From Aestuariimicrobium ganziense (GTDB taxonomy: Bacteria > Actinomycetota > Actinomycetes > Propionibacteriales > Propionibacteriaceae), in contig NZ_JACYIZ010000009.1 in NCBI RefSeq assembly GCF_015352975.1, positions 62,001-126,000 on the forward strand: DNA of 64,000 nucleotides, given 5' to 3'. A program made the position numbers and the translations under genes. Below the pieces are notes generated by a model, which worked only from the letters and a program-made list of their open reading frames with translations, was not told where the DNA came from and ran no database searches. Shown piece by piece: positions 8,692 through 18,246 of this stretch (positions are counted from its first letter, which is position 1; every line of letters begins with the position of its first letter).

Positions 8692-9653
8692 TCCCCATCC
8701 GCCCGCGCCGCCTGAGGACGACGCCCGCCATGCGCCGGCTCGTCCGCGAGGTCGCCGTCCGGCCCTCCCAACTGGTGCTGCCTGTGTTCGTCGCCGACGA
8801 GGGGGCGGAGATCTCGTCCATGCCCGGCGTCTGGCGCCATGACCTCGACGGCGTCAGTCGCGTCGCCGAGCGGGCCGCCGCCGTGGGGCTGGGCGGCATC
8901 ATGCTGTTCGGCGTGCCCCGCGACTACGAGAAGGACGACCGAGGCAGCCAGGGCTGGGCCGAGGGCGGGATCCTCCAGCGCGGCCTGCGGGCGGTCCGCG
9001 CGGCGGTGGGCGACGACCTCGTCGTCATGGCCGACACCTGCCTCGACGAGTTCACCTCCCACGGCCACTGCGGAATGCTGCGCGACGACGGCGTCGTCGA
9101 CAACGACGAGACGCTCGCGGCCTACGTCTCCATGGCCATCGCCCAGGCCGACGCCGGCGCCCACGTGGTGTCGCCGTCGGGGATGATGGACGGCCAGGTC
9201 GAGGTGATCCGGGCGGGGCTCGACGGCGTGGGCCGCGACGACGTCGCGATCCTCGCCTATGCCGCGAAGTACGCCTCCTCGTTCTACGGGCCGTTCCGCG
9301 AGGCGGTCACATCGTCGCTGCAGGGCGATCGCCGGTCCTACCAGCAGGACCCGGCCAACCGTCGCGAAGGGCTCCGAGAGGCGGAACTCGACCTCGCCGA
9401 GGGCGCCGACATGCTCATGGTCAAGCCCGCCGGCTACTACCTGGACGTGCTGGCCGACGTGGCCGCCGTCTCGGACGTGCCGGTGGCGGCGTACCAGGTG
9501 TCGGGGGAGTACTCGATGGTGGAGGCGGCCGCCGCGCAGGGATGGATCGACAGGACGGCCGCCGTCGAGGAGTCGGTGACGGCGATCGTGAGGGCGGGGG
9601 CGGACATCGTCCTCACCTATTGGGCAGAGGAGATGGCAGGGTGGTTGAAGTGA
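8688..9653 (+). CDS. hemB: Delta-aminolevulinic acid dehydratase (porphobilinogen synthase)
   Basis: The 321-residue enzyme condenses two 5-aminolevulinates into porphobilinogen. The Schiff-base lysines are Lys194 ([15 protein letters not shown]) and Lys246 ([11 protein letters not shown]). The metal-site segment [14 protein letters not shown] has Cys118 and Cys128 but Asp at 120 in the middle position. It is therefore neither the all-Cys zinc type nor the fully Cys-free magnesium type. The ATG overlaps the hemCD stop (ATGA), and its TGA overlaps the hemL GTG. Length and motifs are standard. Confidence 0.94.
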   Translation: MIPIRPRRLRTTPAMRRLVREVAVRPSQLVLPVFVADEGAEISSMPGVWRHDLDGVSRVAERAAAVGLGGIMLFGVPRDYEKDDRGSQGWAEGGILQRGLRAVRAAVGDDLVVMADTCLDEFTSHGHCGMLRDDGVVDNDETLAAYVSMAIAQADAGAHVVSPSGMMDGQVEVIRAGLDGVGRDDVAILAYAAKYASSFYGPFREAVTSSLQGDRRSYQQDPANRREGLREAELDLAEGADMLMVKPAGYYLDVLADVAAVSDVPVAAYQVSGEYSMVEAAAAQGWIDRTAAVEESVTAIVRAGADIVLTYWAEEMAGWLK

Positions 9654-10936
9654 CGCACATGGACGAGATGTTCGCGAGGGCGCAGTGCGTCATCCCCGGC
9701 GGCGTGTCGTCGCCGGTGCGGGCGTTCGGCCCGGTGGGCGGCACCCCTGTCTTCGTGACGTCGGCGCGGGGGGCGTACGTCGTCGATGCCGACGGCGTGG
9801 ACTACGTCGACCTCGTCGGCTCGTGGGGCCCGGCGCTGCTCGGCCATGCGCATCCCGAGGTGGTGTCCGCCGTGCAGGAAGCTGCCGCCAGGGGACTGTC
9901 GTTCGGCGCCCCGACCCAGGCCGAGGTCGAACTCGCCGAGGCCATCCGGGCCCGGGTACCGCTGGCCGAGCAGGTGCGCTTCGTGTCCACCGGCACCGAG
10001 GCGACGATGACCGCCATCCGGCTCGCGCGCGGCGCGACGGGCCGCGACAAGATCGTGAAGTTCGCCGGCTGCTACCACGGGCACTCCGACTCGCTGCTGG
10101 CGGCCGCGGGCAGCGGGGTCGCGACCCAGGGGCTGCCGGGCTCCTCCGGCGTCACGGCCGCGGCGGCGGGGGACACCATCGTCGTCGACTTCCACGACGT
10201 TGACGCCCTCACCCGCGTCTTCGACGAGGCGGGGGGCCAGATCGCCGCCGTCATCACCGAGGGTGCGCCGTGCAACATGGGCGTCGTCACGCCCGACGAC
10301 GGCTTCAACGCCACCATCCGCAGCCTCACGAGGCGCCATGGGGCGCTCATGATCCTCGACGAGGTGCTCACGGGCTTCCGAGTCGGACCGGCCGGCTGGT
10401 GGGGCCTTGAGGGCGGCTACGATCCCGACATCATCACGTTCGGCAAGGTCGTCGGCGGCGGGATGCCGCTCGCGGCGCTGGGTGGCCGGGCGGAACTCAT
10501 GCAGCTCCTCGCTCCGGTCGGACCCGTCTACCAGGCGGGCACGCTGTCGGGGAACCCGTTGGCGACGGCGGCCGGCATCGCGACGCTGCGCCTCGCCGAC
10601 GACGCCGTCTACGCCCACGTCGAACGCCGGTCCGCGGAACTGCGAAGGTTGATCGGTGACGCGCTGACGGCCGCCTCCGTGCCGCACGTCATCCAGGCGG
10701 CGGGCAGCCTGTTCTCGGTGTTCTTCCGCGACGGCGCCGTCCGCACCTACGACGACGCCAAGGCCCAGGACACCGCCGGGTTCGCGCGGTTCTTCCACTC
10801 ACTGCTGGATTCGCGGGTCTACCTGCCGCCGTCGGCGTTCGAGGCATGGTTCCTCTCGGCGGCCCACGACGACGGCGCGATGGCCCGGATCGCGGACGCC
10901 ATGCCGGCCGCCGCGCGGGCCGCGGCGCATTCATGA
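9650..10936 (+). CDS. hemL: Glutamate-1-semialdehyde 2,1-aminomutase
   Basis: A 428-residue PLP enzyme that converts glutamate-1-semialdehyde to 5-aminolevulinate, following HemA. Visible motifs are [52 protein letters not shown], and [18 protein letters not shown] with the PLP-binding Lys at about 266. The GTG at 9650 is chosen because it overlaps the hemB stop (GTGA), as throughout this operon. An ATG three codons later (9659) is possible. Last complete gene of the haem operon. Confidence 0.93.
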   Translation: MTHMDEMFARAQCVIPGGVSSPVRAFGPVGGTPVFVTSARGAYVVDADGVDYVDLVGSWGPALLGHAHPEVVSAVQEAAARGLSFGAPTQAEVELAEAIRARVPLAEQVRFVSTGTEATMTAIRLARGATGRDKIVKFAGCYHGHSDSLLAAAGSGVATQGLPGSSGVTAAAAGDTIVVDFHDVDALTRVFDEAGGQIAAVITEGAPCNMGVVTPDDGFNATIRSLTRRHGALMILDEVLTGFRVGPAGWWGLEGGYDPDIITFGKVVGGGMPLAALGGRAELMQLLAPVGPVYQAGTLSGNPLATAAGIATLRLADDAVYAHVERRSAELRRLIGDALTAASVPHVIQAAGSLFSVFFRDGAVRTYDDAKAQDTAGFARFFHSLLDSRVYLPPSAFEAWFLSAAHDDGAMARIADAMPAAARAAAHS

Positions 10937-10968
10937 GAAGCTAGGCGCAGACTCTAGGAGGATCAACG

Positions 10969-11145
10969 GTGAAGCTTCGGTTGGGTACACGCGGGTCGGC
11001 GCTGGCGCTGGCGCGGTCCGAGAGGGTCGCAGAGATCCTGCGGCGCGGGGGGCACGAGGTCGAGGTGGTCAACGTCGCCACGTCGGCGCACGAGACCAGC
11101 CACATGCCGGACAACTACTCTGTGGGCGTCTTCGCCCAGGAGTCG
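10969..11145 (+). pseudogene. Second hemC (porphobilinogen deaminase), N-terminal fragment only
   Basis: A GTG at 10969 preceded by a strong AGGAGG ribosome site opens KLRLGTRGSALALARSER, an unmistakable HemC N-terminus. It differs from the hemCD copy (for example ATSAHETSHMPDNYSVG in place of the TEGD segment). After VGVFAQE, at about 11141, the reading passes into the reverse strand of the GH3 gene and hits an accidental stop at 11217. So only about 58 of roughly 300 residues are present. It lies 32 bases after hemL and was probably an intact downstream gene before the join. It cannot make a working deaminase. Confidence 0.82.
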
Positions 11146-12090
11146 CGGGGGGAGTCGAGGTTGAAGGCGCCCTCGGTGAACGGACGACGGTGGGCGGCCG
11201 CGTTGCCGCCGGGGTAGACGTTGTACATGCTGTAGCGGTAGTGGGCGTCGCGACCACCCTCGCCGGTGCCGCCGCCGGGCCAGTGCTTGACCATGCCGAT
11301 GACGCTGCCGCCGCCCCAGCCCCGTCGGCGCCGGGGGTGGTCTGCAGGGCGTCCAGGTAGGCACGGGTGAAGGCGATCACCTGCTCGACGTCGCCCCCGA
11401 AGGTGTCGACCGCGTGCATCCAGCGTGGTTCGGTGGCCAGGTCGATCTGCGGGCCCAGCGCGGTGCAGAACCCGAGTGCCCGGTACTCCTGGCGCACGAT
11501 GTCGGCGAACTGGCGCACCCGCTCGGCCGACCCGATCGCGGCCATGCCCAACCCTTCGGGCCACTTCGAGACGACCGCGCCGCTCGACTTGAACTCCGCC
11601 CCGCTGTCGGAGGCGCCGTGGCGGGGGTCGGTCGAGAAGTTCACCGGGATGCCGAACGGCTGTTCCTCAGCCAACTGCTGCATGGCGTTGTGCCAGGTCA
11701 CCGCGGTGTCGACGTTGGCGTAGCCGATCACCAGCACGTGGCGGATGTGGTCGCGCAGCAACAGGTCGCGCTGCTGGTCGCTCAGCTCGTGGGGGGCATG
11801 CACGGCAGGGTCGAAGTCCTGACCGCCGTAGGTGGAGCGGAACGGTCCGCCGGGTGGGTTGGGCACCACCTGGTGGGGGAGTAGAGCATCAGGCCGGCGA
11901 TCTGCTGGATCGACAGCTCAGCCGCCAGCGCCCGCGCCCGCTCGTCCGGGCTGAGCCGCCAGTCGGCCCACGGCACCAGCTCACCGGTGCCGGCGAGGTC
12001 GCGGAAGACCAGCCCATCGGCGTGGACGACGCGTCCGGTCGCGGTCGAGATCGTGCGCCCGCCGGGGTTGTCGAAACGCTGCACCTGCAT
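11146..12090 (-). pseudogene. GH3 family beta-glycosidase, N-terminal fragment, frameshifted
   Basis: The gene starts at ATG 12090 with AGGAGG just upstream. The reading passes through three frames: start to about 11880 (LSIQQIAGLMLYS), about 11870 to 11318 (GIPVNFSTDPRHG, DLATEPRW), and about 11313 to 11146 (GMVKHWPGGGTGEGGRDAHY, RPFTEGAFNLDSP). Each change is explained by one missing base in a G/C run: the five Gs at 11875-11879 and the four Cs at 11314-11317. FSTDPRHG and KHWPGGG are GH3 substrate-pocket motifs. It stops being GH3 at about 11146, before the nucleophile Asp segment. The 3' part lies at 118-1022. Substrate unknown; a plant or host beta-glucoside or xyloside is possible. Confidence 0.78.
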
Positions 12091-12147
12091 GGCTCCTCCT
12101 TGAGCTGTCCCTGCGCAGAAGGCTAGCCGCCCGGGTGAGTGCAGGCC

Positions 12148-12747
12148 TCAGCGTTGGCCGAGCTCGACGCTGAACAGCTCCTCGACCGGGAAGGTCCGCC
12201 CGGTCCTGGCTGGTGCGGGTGTGGTTCCCTGGCCCTCGGCCGAGTCGAAATCGGCTCCCACCTGGGTGGCCTGGTCGCCGTCCACCGCGAAGATGCCCGT
12301 GGTCAGGCCGGTCGGCGTGTACAGGTCTCCCATGCCGGGCAGGTCGTCACGGTCGGCTTCGAGATTGACCTTGCTGAACACCACGAAGGTGACTCCGGGT
12401 GTGATCTTGTCGAAGCCGGGCCTCTGTTCGGCCAACTCCTCCTGCCACACGATGCTGATCTGGTCGCCCAGCCGGGGCGACGATCGTGCGACCCGGAAGC
12501 GGCCCACCACGAGGCTGCCCTCGACACCCGGTGCCGGGCTGTAGGGGACGGTCTCGAACGAAGTGAACTCGCCCATGGTGACGGTGTCGCTCTTCGAGGC
12601 CAGGTCGTCGAGTGAGGTGATTGGTGACCGCGCCCCCTCGGCCTTGGGCGAACTGCACGCGGCGAGCACGGCGGCGCCCGCGAGCCATCCCAAGGACCTG
12701 CGTGTCAGCACGAGTTGCCTCGCCGCGTCGGCAGTGTGACCTCTCAT
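12148..12747 (-). CDS. Putative lipoprotein of unknown function
   Basis: A 199-residue protein not recognised as a named family. The N-terminus has TRRSLGWLAGAAVLAACSS: a twin-arginine-like pair, a hydrophobic stretch and a lipobox (LAAC), so it is probably exported and lipid-anchored, perhaps through Tat. The rest is polar, with several beta-like segments (TFVVFSKVNLEAD, GIFAVDGDQATQVG), consistent with a small extracytoplasmic domain. The ATG at 12747 is chosen because the signal sequence follows it; longer upstream readings look like shadow. It sits between the GH3 start and coaA, all on the minus strand, with no overlap. Function unknown. Confidence 0.7.
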   Translation of the reverse strand: MRGHTADAARQLVLTRRSLGWLAGAAVLAACSSPKAEGARSPITSLDDLASKSDTVTMGEFTSFETVPYSPAPGVEGSLVVGRFRVARSSPRLGDQISIVWQEELAEQRPGFDKITPGVTFVVFSKVNLEADRDDLPGMGDLYTPTGLTTGIFAVDGDQATQVGADFDSAEGQGTTPAPARTGRTFPVEELFSVELGQR

Positions 12748-12824
12748 GGGGCCACCGTAGGTTGCCCAGGCCGTCGCCAACGGCCCGGGCTGGGACCGTG
12801 ACGGCATCGTGACCCGCCAGGCAC

Positions 12825-13790
12825 TCAGATCTTGCGGATCCGCACGCTCTCGACCGAGTGGTCCGACCCCTTGCGCAGGATCACCGTGGCCCTCTCGCGG
12901 GTGGGTCGCACGTTGTGGTCGAGGTTGGGGCCGTTGATCTCGTCCCAGACCTGGTGGGCGAACCGGGTGGCCTCGTCCTCGCTGAGGCCGGCGAACTGGC
13001 GGAAGAACGAGTCCGGGTCCTGGAAGGCGGTGGCGCGCAACTGCAGGAATCGCTCCAGGAACCACGCCCTGATGTCGTCGTCGGCGGCGTCGACGTAGAC
13101 CGAGAAGTCGAAGAAGTCGCTCAGTGCGAGCCCGACGGAGCCGTCACTGTGCGGACGAGCGGGCTGCAGCACGTTGAGTCCCTCGATGATCAGGATGTCG
13201 GGGCGCTGCACCACCTCGAACTCCCCGGGCAGGATGTCGTAGACCAGGTGGCTGTAGATCGGGGCACGCACCTCGTCCGCGCCCGACTTCACGTCCATCA
13301 CGAAGCGCTGCAGGGCCCTGCGGTCGTACGACTCGGGGAAGCCCTTGCGCTCGAGGATGCCGCGGGCCTCGAGCACCTCGTTGGGCAGCAGGAAGCCGTC
13401 GGTGGTGATCAGTTCGACCCGCGGGTTGCCCGGCGAGCGCGACAGCAGTTCGCGCAGCAGGCGGGCTGTGGTCGACTTGCCGACCGCGACCGAGCCCGCG
13501 ATCGCGATCACGAACGGGGTGCGGGTGGTCGACAGTTCGAGGTAGGCGTTGGACGCCCGGTACAGGTGCCCGGTGTGACGGATGTGCAGGTGCAGCAACT
13601 GGGTCAGCGGGACGTAGACCTCTTCGACATCGCGTTGGCTGGTGGGATCACCCAGGCCTCGTAGTCGCTCGAGCGTCGCCTGGTCGATCTCGATGTCGGT
13701 GTGGTCGGCCAGGGCTGCCCACTCATCACGGGTCAACTCGACGAAGGGCCCACCGTTGTCGGCGTGCTTGGCACCGGGATCGGCGTTCAT
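12825..13790 (-). CDS. coaA: Type I pantothenate kinase
   Basis: The 321-residue enzyme phosphorylates pantothenate with ATP, the first step of coenzyme A synthesis. The P-loop IAGSVAVGKSTTARLL lies near residue 100, followed by ITTDGFLLPN, KGFPESYD, YSHLVYDI and IIEGLNVLQ, all signatures of the P-loop (type I) family feedback-inhibited by CoA. The C-terminal TRERATVILRKGSDHSVE is also typical. ATG 13790 is the natural start. It is divergent from glmS, with 87 bases between the two start codons. Confidence 0.94.
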   Translation of the reverse strand: MNADPGAKHADNGGPFVELTRDEWAALADHTDIEIDQATLERLRGLGDPTSQRDVEEVYVPLTQLLHLHIRHTGHLYRASNAYLELSTTRTPFVIAIAGSVAVGKSTTARLLRELLSRSPGNPRVELITTDGFLLPNEVLEARGILERKGFPESYDRRALQRFVMDVKSGADEVRAPIYSHLVYDILPGEFEVVQRPDILIIEGLNVLQPARPHSDGSVGLALSDFFDFSVYVDAADDDIRAWFLERFLQLRATAFQDPDSFFRQFAGLSEDEATRFAHQVWDEINGPNLDHNVRPTRERATVILRKGSDHSVESVRIRKI

Positions 13791-13840
13791 CGGGCAAGAT
13801 TTTCACGCACGGTCGGCGACGCGCCACCCTCCGCGCCGAT

Positions 13841-13870
13841 TTAGCGAAACGCTCACTCTCATTGTACGTT
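13841..13870 (+). promoter_or_regulatory. Candidate leaderless promoter of glmS
   Basis: TTAGCG (13841-13846), an 18-base spacer and TACGTT (13865-13870) precede the glmS ATG by only 7 bases. Transcription would begin at or next to the start codon. This spacing recurs before other genes in the window. Confidence 0.5.
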
Positions 13871-13877
13871 TCTTGCC

Positions 13878-15722
<1,845 letters not shown>

Positions 15723-15738
15723 CCTGCTGACCGGAGTC

Positions 15739-15783
15739 GTTGCGGCCACGTTCTCGAAGATTTCACCCGAGTGTGGCCGCAAC
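15739..15783 (+). terminator. Hairpin downstream of glmS
   Basis: GTTGCGGCCAC (15739-15749) and GTGGCCGCAAC (15773-15783) form a perfect 11-bp stem with a 23-base loop, 16 bases after the glmS stop. There is no T-tract, as is common in high-GC actinobacteria. Confidence 0.5.
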
Positions 15784-15834
15784 TGTCAGTGCGAGTTGTT
15801 ACCGTCACCGCACGACGCTGTGCCATCCCACAAC

Positions 15835-15943
15835 CACGTCCTACCCACGATTCACGTCGTACCCGTGATGATCTAGGTAGTACCCATGGTCTAGGTAGTA
15901 CCCCTGATCTAGGTCGTACCCGGGAATCACGTCGTACCAGGAT
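15835..15943. repeat. Six-copy degenerate 18-20 base direct-repeat array
   Basis: Units start at 15835, 15853, 15873, 15891, 15909 and 15928. Two related forms alternate: CACGTCGTACC-type (units 1, 2, 6) and CTAGGTAGTACCC-type (units 3, 4, 5). All share G-T-(A/C/G)-(G/C)-TACC. The array ends directly at the AAGGAG ribosome site of the VOC gene, so it occupies its promoter and leader region. The spacing is near two helical turns, as in arrays of regulator sites, but no regulator is identifiable here. The non-coding stretch 15723-15957 otherwise holds only the glmS hairpin. Confidence 0.75.
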
Positions 15944-15957
15944 CAAGGAGAATCCCC

Positions 15958-16150
15958 ATGGCTCATGGCGACGTCACCCACGTCGACATCCCGGTGAGCA
16001 ACAGCGCCGAGGCGACCAAGTTCTACAGCGACCTGTTCGGGTGGAACATCGCGACCTATCCCGGCTTCGAGGGCTACCCGATGTGGCAGGCCCCGAATCA
16101 GGTCTCGGGAGGCGGACTGGCGCCCTGCAGCGACAGCTTCACCCAGCCCC
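15958..16150 (+). pseudogene. VOC (glyoxalase-like) family protein, N-terminal fragment
   Basis: ATG 15958 follows AAGGAG with good spacing. The product reads MAHGDVTHVDIPVSNSAEAT, KFYSDLFGWNIA, and GGGLAP...FTQPR, the first beta-alpha-beta module of a vicinal-oxygen-chelate protein of the bleomycin-resistance/glyoxalase superfamily. A metal-ligand-position His is visible near the start (THVDIPV). After about 64 residues the sequence passes into the reverse strand of an alpha-amylase gene and stops at 16164. The second half, usually another 50-60 residues, is lost, so it is presumably non-functional. Confidence 0.75.
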
Positions 16151-16358
16151 GGGTCGAGGGGTAGAACGGGCTCAGCCACACCGCGTCGACCCCGAGGTCA
16201 GCCAGGTGGTCGACGTGGGCGGTGACGCCGGCCAGGTCACCAATGCCGTCCCCATTCGCATCGGCGAAGGCTCGCGGGTAGATCTGGTGCACCACGGCGT
16301 TGCGCCACCACTCGGCTGCCATGCCTGTGAGCGTCGCACCGCCGACTGTGGCTGTCAA
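16151..16358 (-). pseudogene. GH13 alpha-amylase/alpha-glucosidase, N-terminal fragment
   Basis: The minus-strand frame starting at ATG 16358 (or ATG 16322) reads EWWRNAVVHQIYPRAFADAN, GDGIGDLAGV and LADLGVDAVWLSPFYPS. These are the classic first beta-strand and loop of GH13 family oligo-1,6-glucosidase/alpha-glucosidase or trehalose-synthase type enzymes. After SPFYPS, at about 16155, the expected continuation (a QADAGYDVADY-like segment) is absent and VOC sequence begins. Only about 65 of 500 or more residues remain. It faces the VOC fragment 3' end to 3' end. Confidence 0.78.
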
Positions 16359-16381
16359 CGCCCGTGGGCCGCACGAATCTG

Positions 16382-16387
16382 TAGGTT
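16382..16387 (+). promoter_or_regulatory. Candidate -10 box of leaderless acpS
   Basis: TAGGTT with a 6-base spacer to the acpS ATG at 16394. The same TANNNT-N6/7-start arrangement is seen at glmS, 25788, 38985, 39344, 42006 and 60174. No clear -35 box. Confidence 0.45.
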
Positions 16388-16393
16388 TGGCCC

Positions 16394-16744
16394 ATGATCG
16401 TCGGCATCGGCATGGACGTGTGCTCGGTCGAGCGCTACGAGCGCATGGTCGAGCGCCACCCCGGTGTCGTCGCTCGCCTGCTCAACCCCTCCGAACGACA
16501 GGTGCCGATCGCCTCACAGGCCGCCCGGTTCGCCGCCAAGGAGGCACTGGCCAAGGCATTGGGCGCCCCGGCCGGCATGGTGTGGCTCGACTCCGAGGTG
16601 GTGCGCGCCGGCCACGGTCAGCCCAGCTTCGAACTGCGCGGCACGGTCGCTGCCAGGGCCGATGAACTTGGCATCACGCGCGTGCACCTGTCGATCAGTC
16701 ACGACGCGGGCCTGGCCTGCGCCTACGTCGTCTGCGAGGGATGA
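16394..16744 (+). CDS. acpS: Holo-[acyl-carrier-protein] synthase
   Basis: A 116-residue phosphopantetheinyl transferase that moves 4'-phosphopantetheine from CoA to the serine of acyl carrier protein. The two family signatures are present: IVGIGMDVCSVERYE at the N-terminus, with the Mg-binding Asp, and ARFAAKEALAKALG in the middle, with the second acidic ligand. HLSISHDAGLACAYVV forms the end. Its stop overlaps the nnr start. Note that coaA, also needed for CoA supply, lies 2.6 kb upstream. Confidence 0.93.
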   Translation: MIVGIGMDVCSVERYERMVERHPGVVARLLNPSERQVPIASQAARFAAKEALAKALGAPAGMVWLDSEVVRAGHGQPSFELRGTVAARADELGITRVHLSISHDAGLACAYVVCEG

Positions 16745-18246
16745 TGCACACCTTCGCCACGGCAGACCAGGTCAGGCAGGCCGAACAGGCTTGGTTCGCC
16801 GCGCGCGGCATCGACCAGTCAACTGTCACCCCGCTGATGCGGCAGGCTGCGGCCGCGGTCAGCGAGGTGGCCTCCGAGATGCTGGCCGAGTCATCGCGCC
16901 CCGCCCCGCACACCGTGGTGGTGCTGGCAGGCGTTGGCAACAACGCGGGTGACGCGTTGCTGGCCGCTGCCGACCTCGAGAACCAGGACGTGCGGGTTCT
17001 GGTCTGGGCCCCGTTCGACCGCACCCACCCCGAGGGGCTGAGGGCTGCGCTGGGACGAGGTGGGTTGCTGGTCTCGCGGGCCGAGGCGGTCACCGCCCTG
17101 GGCGAGGCATCGCTCGTGGTCGACGGGCTGTTCGGCATCGGCGGCCGCCCGGGCCTGCCTGAGTCGGTCGCAGAGTTCGCCGGGCACTGTGTCGCCGCGG
17201 GAGTGCCAGTGCTGGCCGTCGACCTGCCCAGCGGGTTGGACGCCGACCGCGCCGACGCGTCATCCAACCACCTGCAGGCCACTCGGACCGTCACCTTCGT
17301 GGCCGCCAAGCCGGTGCACGTACTGCAACCGGCCGCCTCGCGCTGCGGCGACGTCGACCTGGTCGACATCGGCGTCGCCGTGCCGGCCGCGCTGGGCCGT
17401 GTCTGGGATGCCGACGACGTGGCGGCCGTGTGGCCCTGTCCCGATGTCACCAGCGACAAGTACTCGCGCGGTGTGGTCGGGCTCGACACGGGTTCGGTGC
17501 TCTACCCCGGCGCCGGGGTGCTGTCGGCGCTGGGGGCGGTGCACGCCGGTGCTGGCATGGTGCGCTGCGCCTCGCCTGATCCGGTACCGGCCCGGGTGGT
17601 CGAGCAGTTGCCCAACGTGGTGGTCGGCACCGGACGCGTCCAAGCCTGGGTCTGTGGCTCGGGCTGGGGTGAACACGCCGGCAACCGCGATCGGCTCGCC
17701 ACCCGGGTCGCCGACGGGGTGCCGCTCGTGGTCGACGCGGATGCGATCAGCCTGCTGGACGACCAGAACCCGTTGCCACAGGGCTGTCTGCTGACCCCGC
17801 ACGCCGGTGAGCTGGCCCGGCTGCTGGGGGTCGAACGCCACGAGGTCGCCGCTGATCCGATAGGCCATGTCCAGCGTGCTGCCGAGCGCTTCGGTGCCAC
17901 GGTGCTGCTCAAGGGCGCCACGCAGGTGGTGGCCGACCCCGGTGGTGCGGTGACGGTGGCCGTGGTCGGGCCGTCGTGGACGGCGCAGGCCGGCTCGGGT
18001 GATGTGCTGGCCGGCATCTGCGGCACCCTGCTGGCGGCAGGGCTGCCCGCTGCGGACGCGGCTGCCGCTGCGGCATCGGTGCAGGCGATGACCGCCAGGT
18101 TCCGTCCCGGCCCGTGGCCACCGCAGCGGATCGCCCAGTGGCTGCCCGAGACGATCGCGGGGTTGCAGCAGTCAGCCCAGAGTCTGACGGCCGAGATACG
18201 GCCGGCCCAGGTTCGGGCGGATCAGAGTCGCAACAACGACCGCTGA
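16741..18246 (+). CDS. nnr: Bifunctional NAD(P)HX epimerase/dehydratase
   Basis: The 501-residue repair enzyme restores hydrated NAD(P)H. Residues 1 to about 210 form the YjeF_N epimerase domain ([31 protein letters not shown]). Residues about 220-480 form the ADP-dependent dehydratase with a ribokinase-like fold ([53 protein letters not shown] and [19 protein letters not shown]). The ATG at 16741 overlaps the acpS stop; an ATG one codon later is equally possible. Its 3' end overlaps the convergent glycosyltransferase gene by 25 bases. Confidence 0.92.
   Translation: MMHTFATADQVRQAEQAWFAARGIDQSTVTPLMRQAAAAVSEVASEMLAESSRPAPHTVVVLAGVGNNAGDALLAAADLENQDVRVLVWAPFDRTHPEGLRAALGRGGLLVSRAEAVTALGEASLVVDGLFGIGGRPGLPESVAEFAGHCVAAGVPVLAVDLPSGLDADRADASSNHLQATRTVTFVAAKPVHVLQPAASRCGDVDLVDIGVAVPAALGRVWDADDVAAVWPCPDVTSDKYSRGVVGLDTGSVLYPGAGVLSALGAVHAGAGMVRCASPDPVPARVVEQLPNVVVGTGRVQAWVCGSGWGEHAGNRDRLATRVADGVPLVVDADAISLLDDQNPLPQGCLLTPHAGELARLLGVERHEVAADPIGHVQRAAERFGATVLLKGATQVVADPGGAVTVAVVGPSWTAQAGSGDVLAGICGTLLAAGLPAADAAAAAASVQAMTARFRPGPWPPQRIAQWLPETIAGLQQSAQSLTAEIRPAQVRADQSRNNDR

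Noticed and set aside
1045..11160. Short shared sequence GCGGGGG(G)AGTCG near both ends of the haem block as recombination homology
   Set aside because: At the left it lies within the phosphatase fragment and at the right within GH3, not exactly at both joins. It is short and G-rich, so chance is likely.
10969..11217. Complete 82-residue gene
   Set aside because: The last 24 codons are antisense GH3 sequence, so it is a truncated hemC, not a short real protein.
15835..15943. Possible CRISPR array
   Set aside because: Units are degenerate and contiguous, with no unique spacers and no cas genes nearby.
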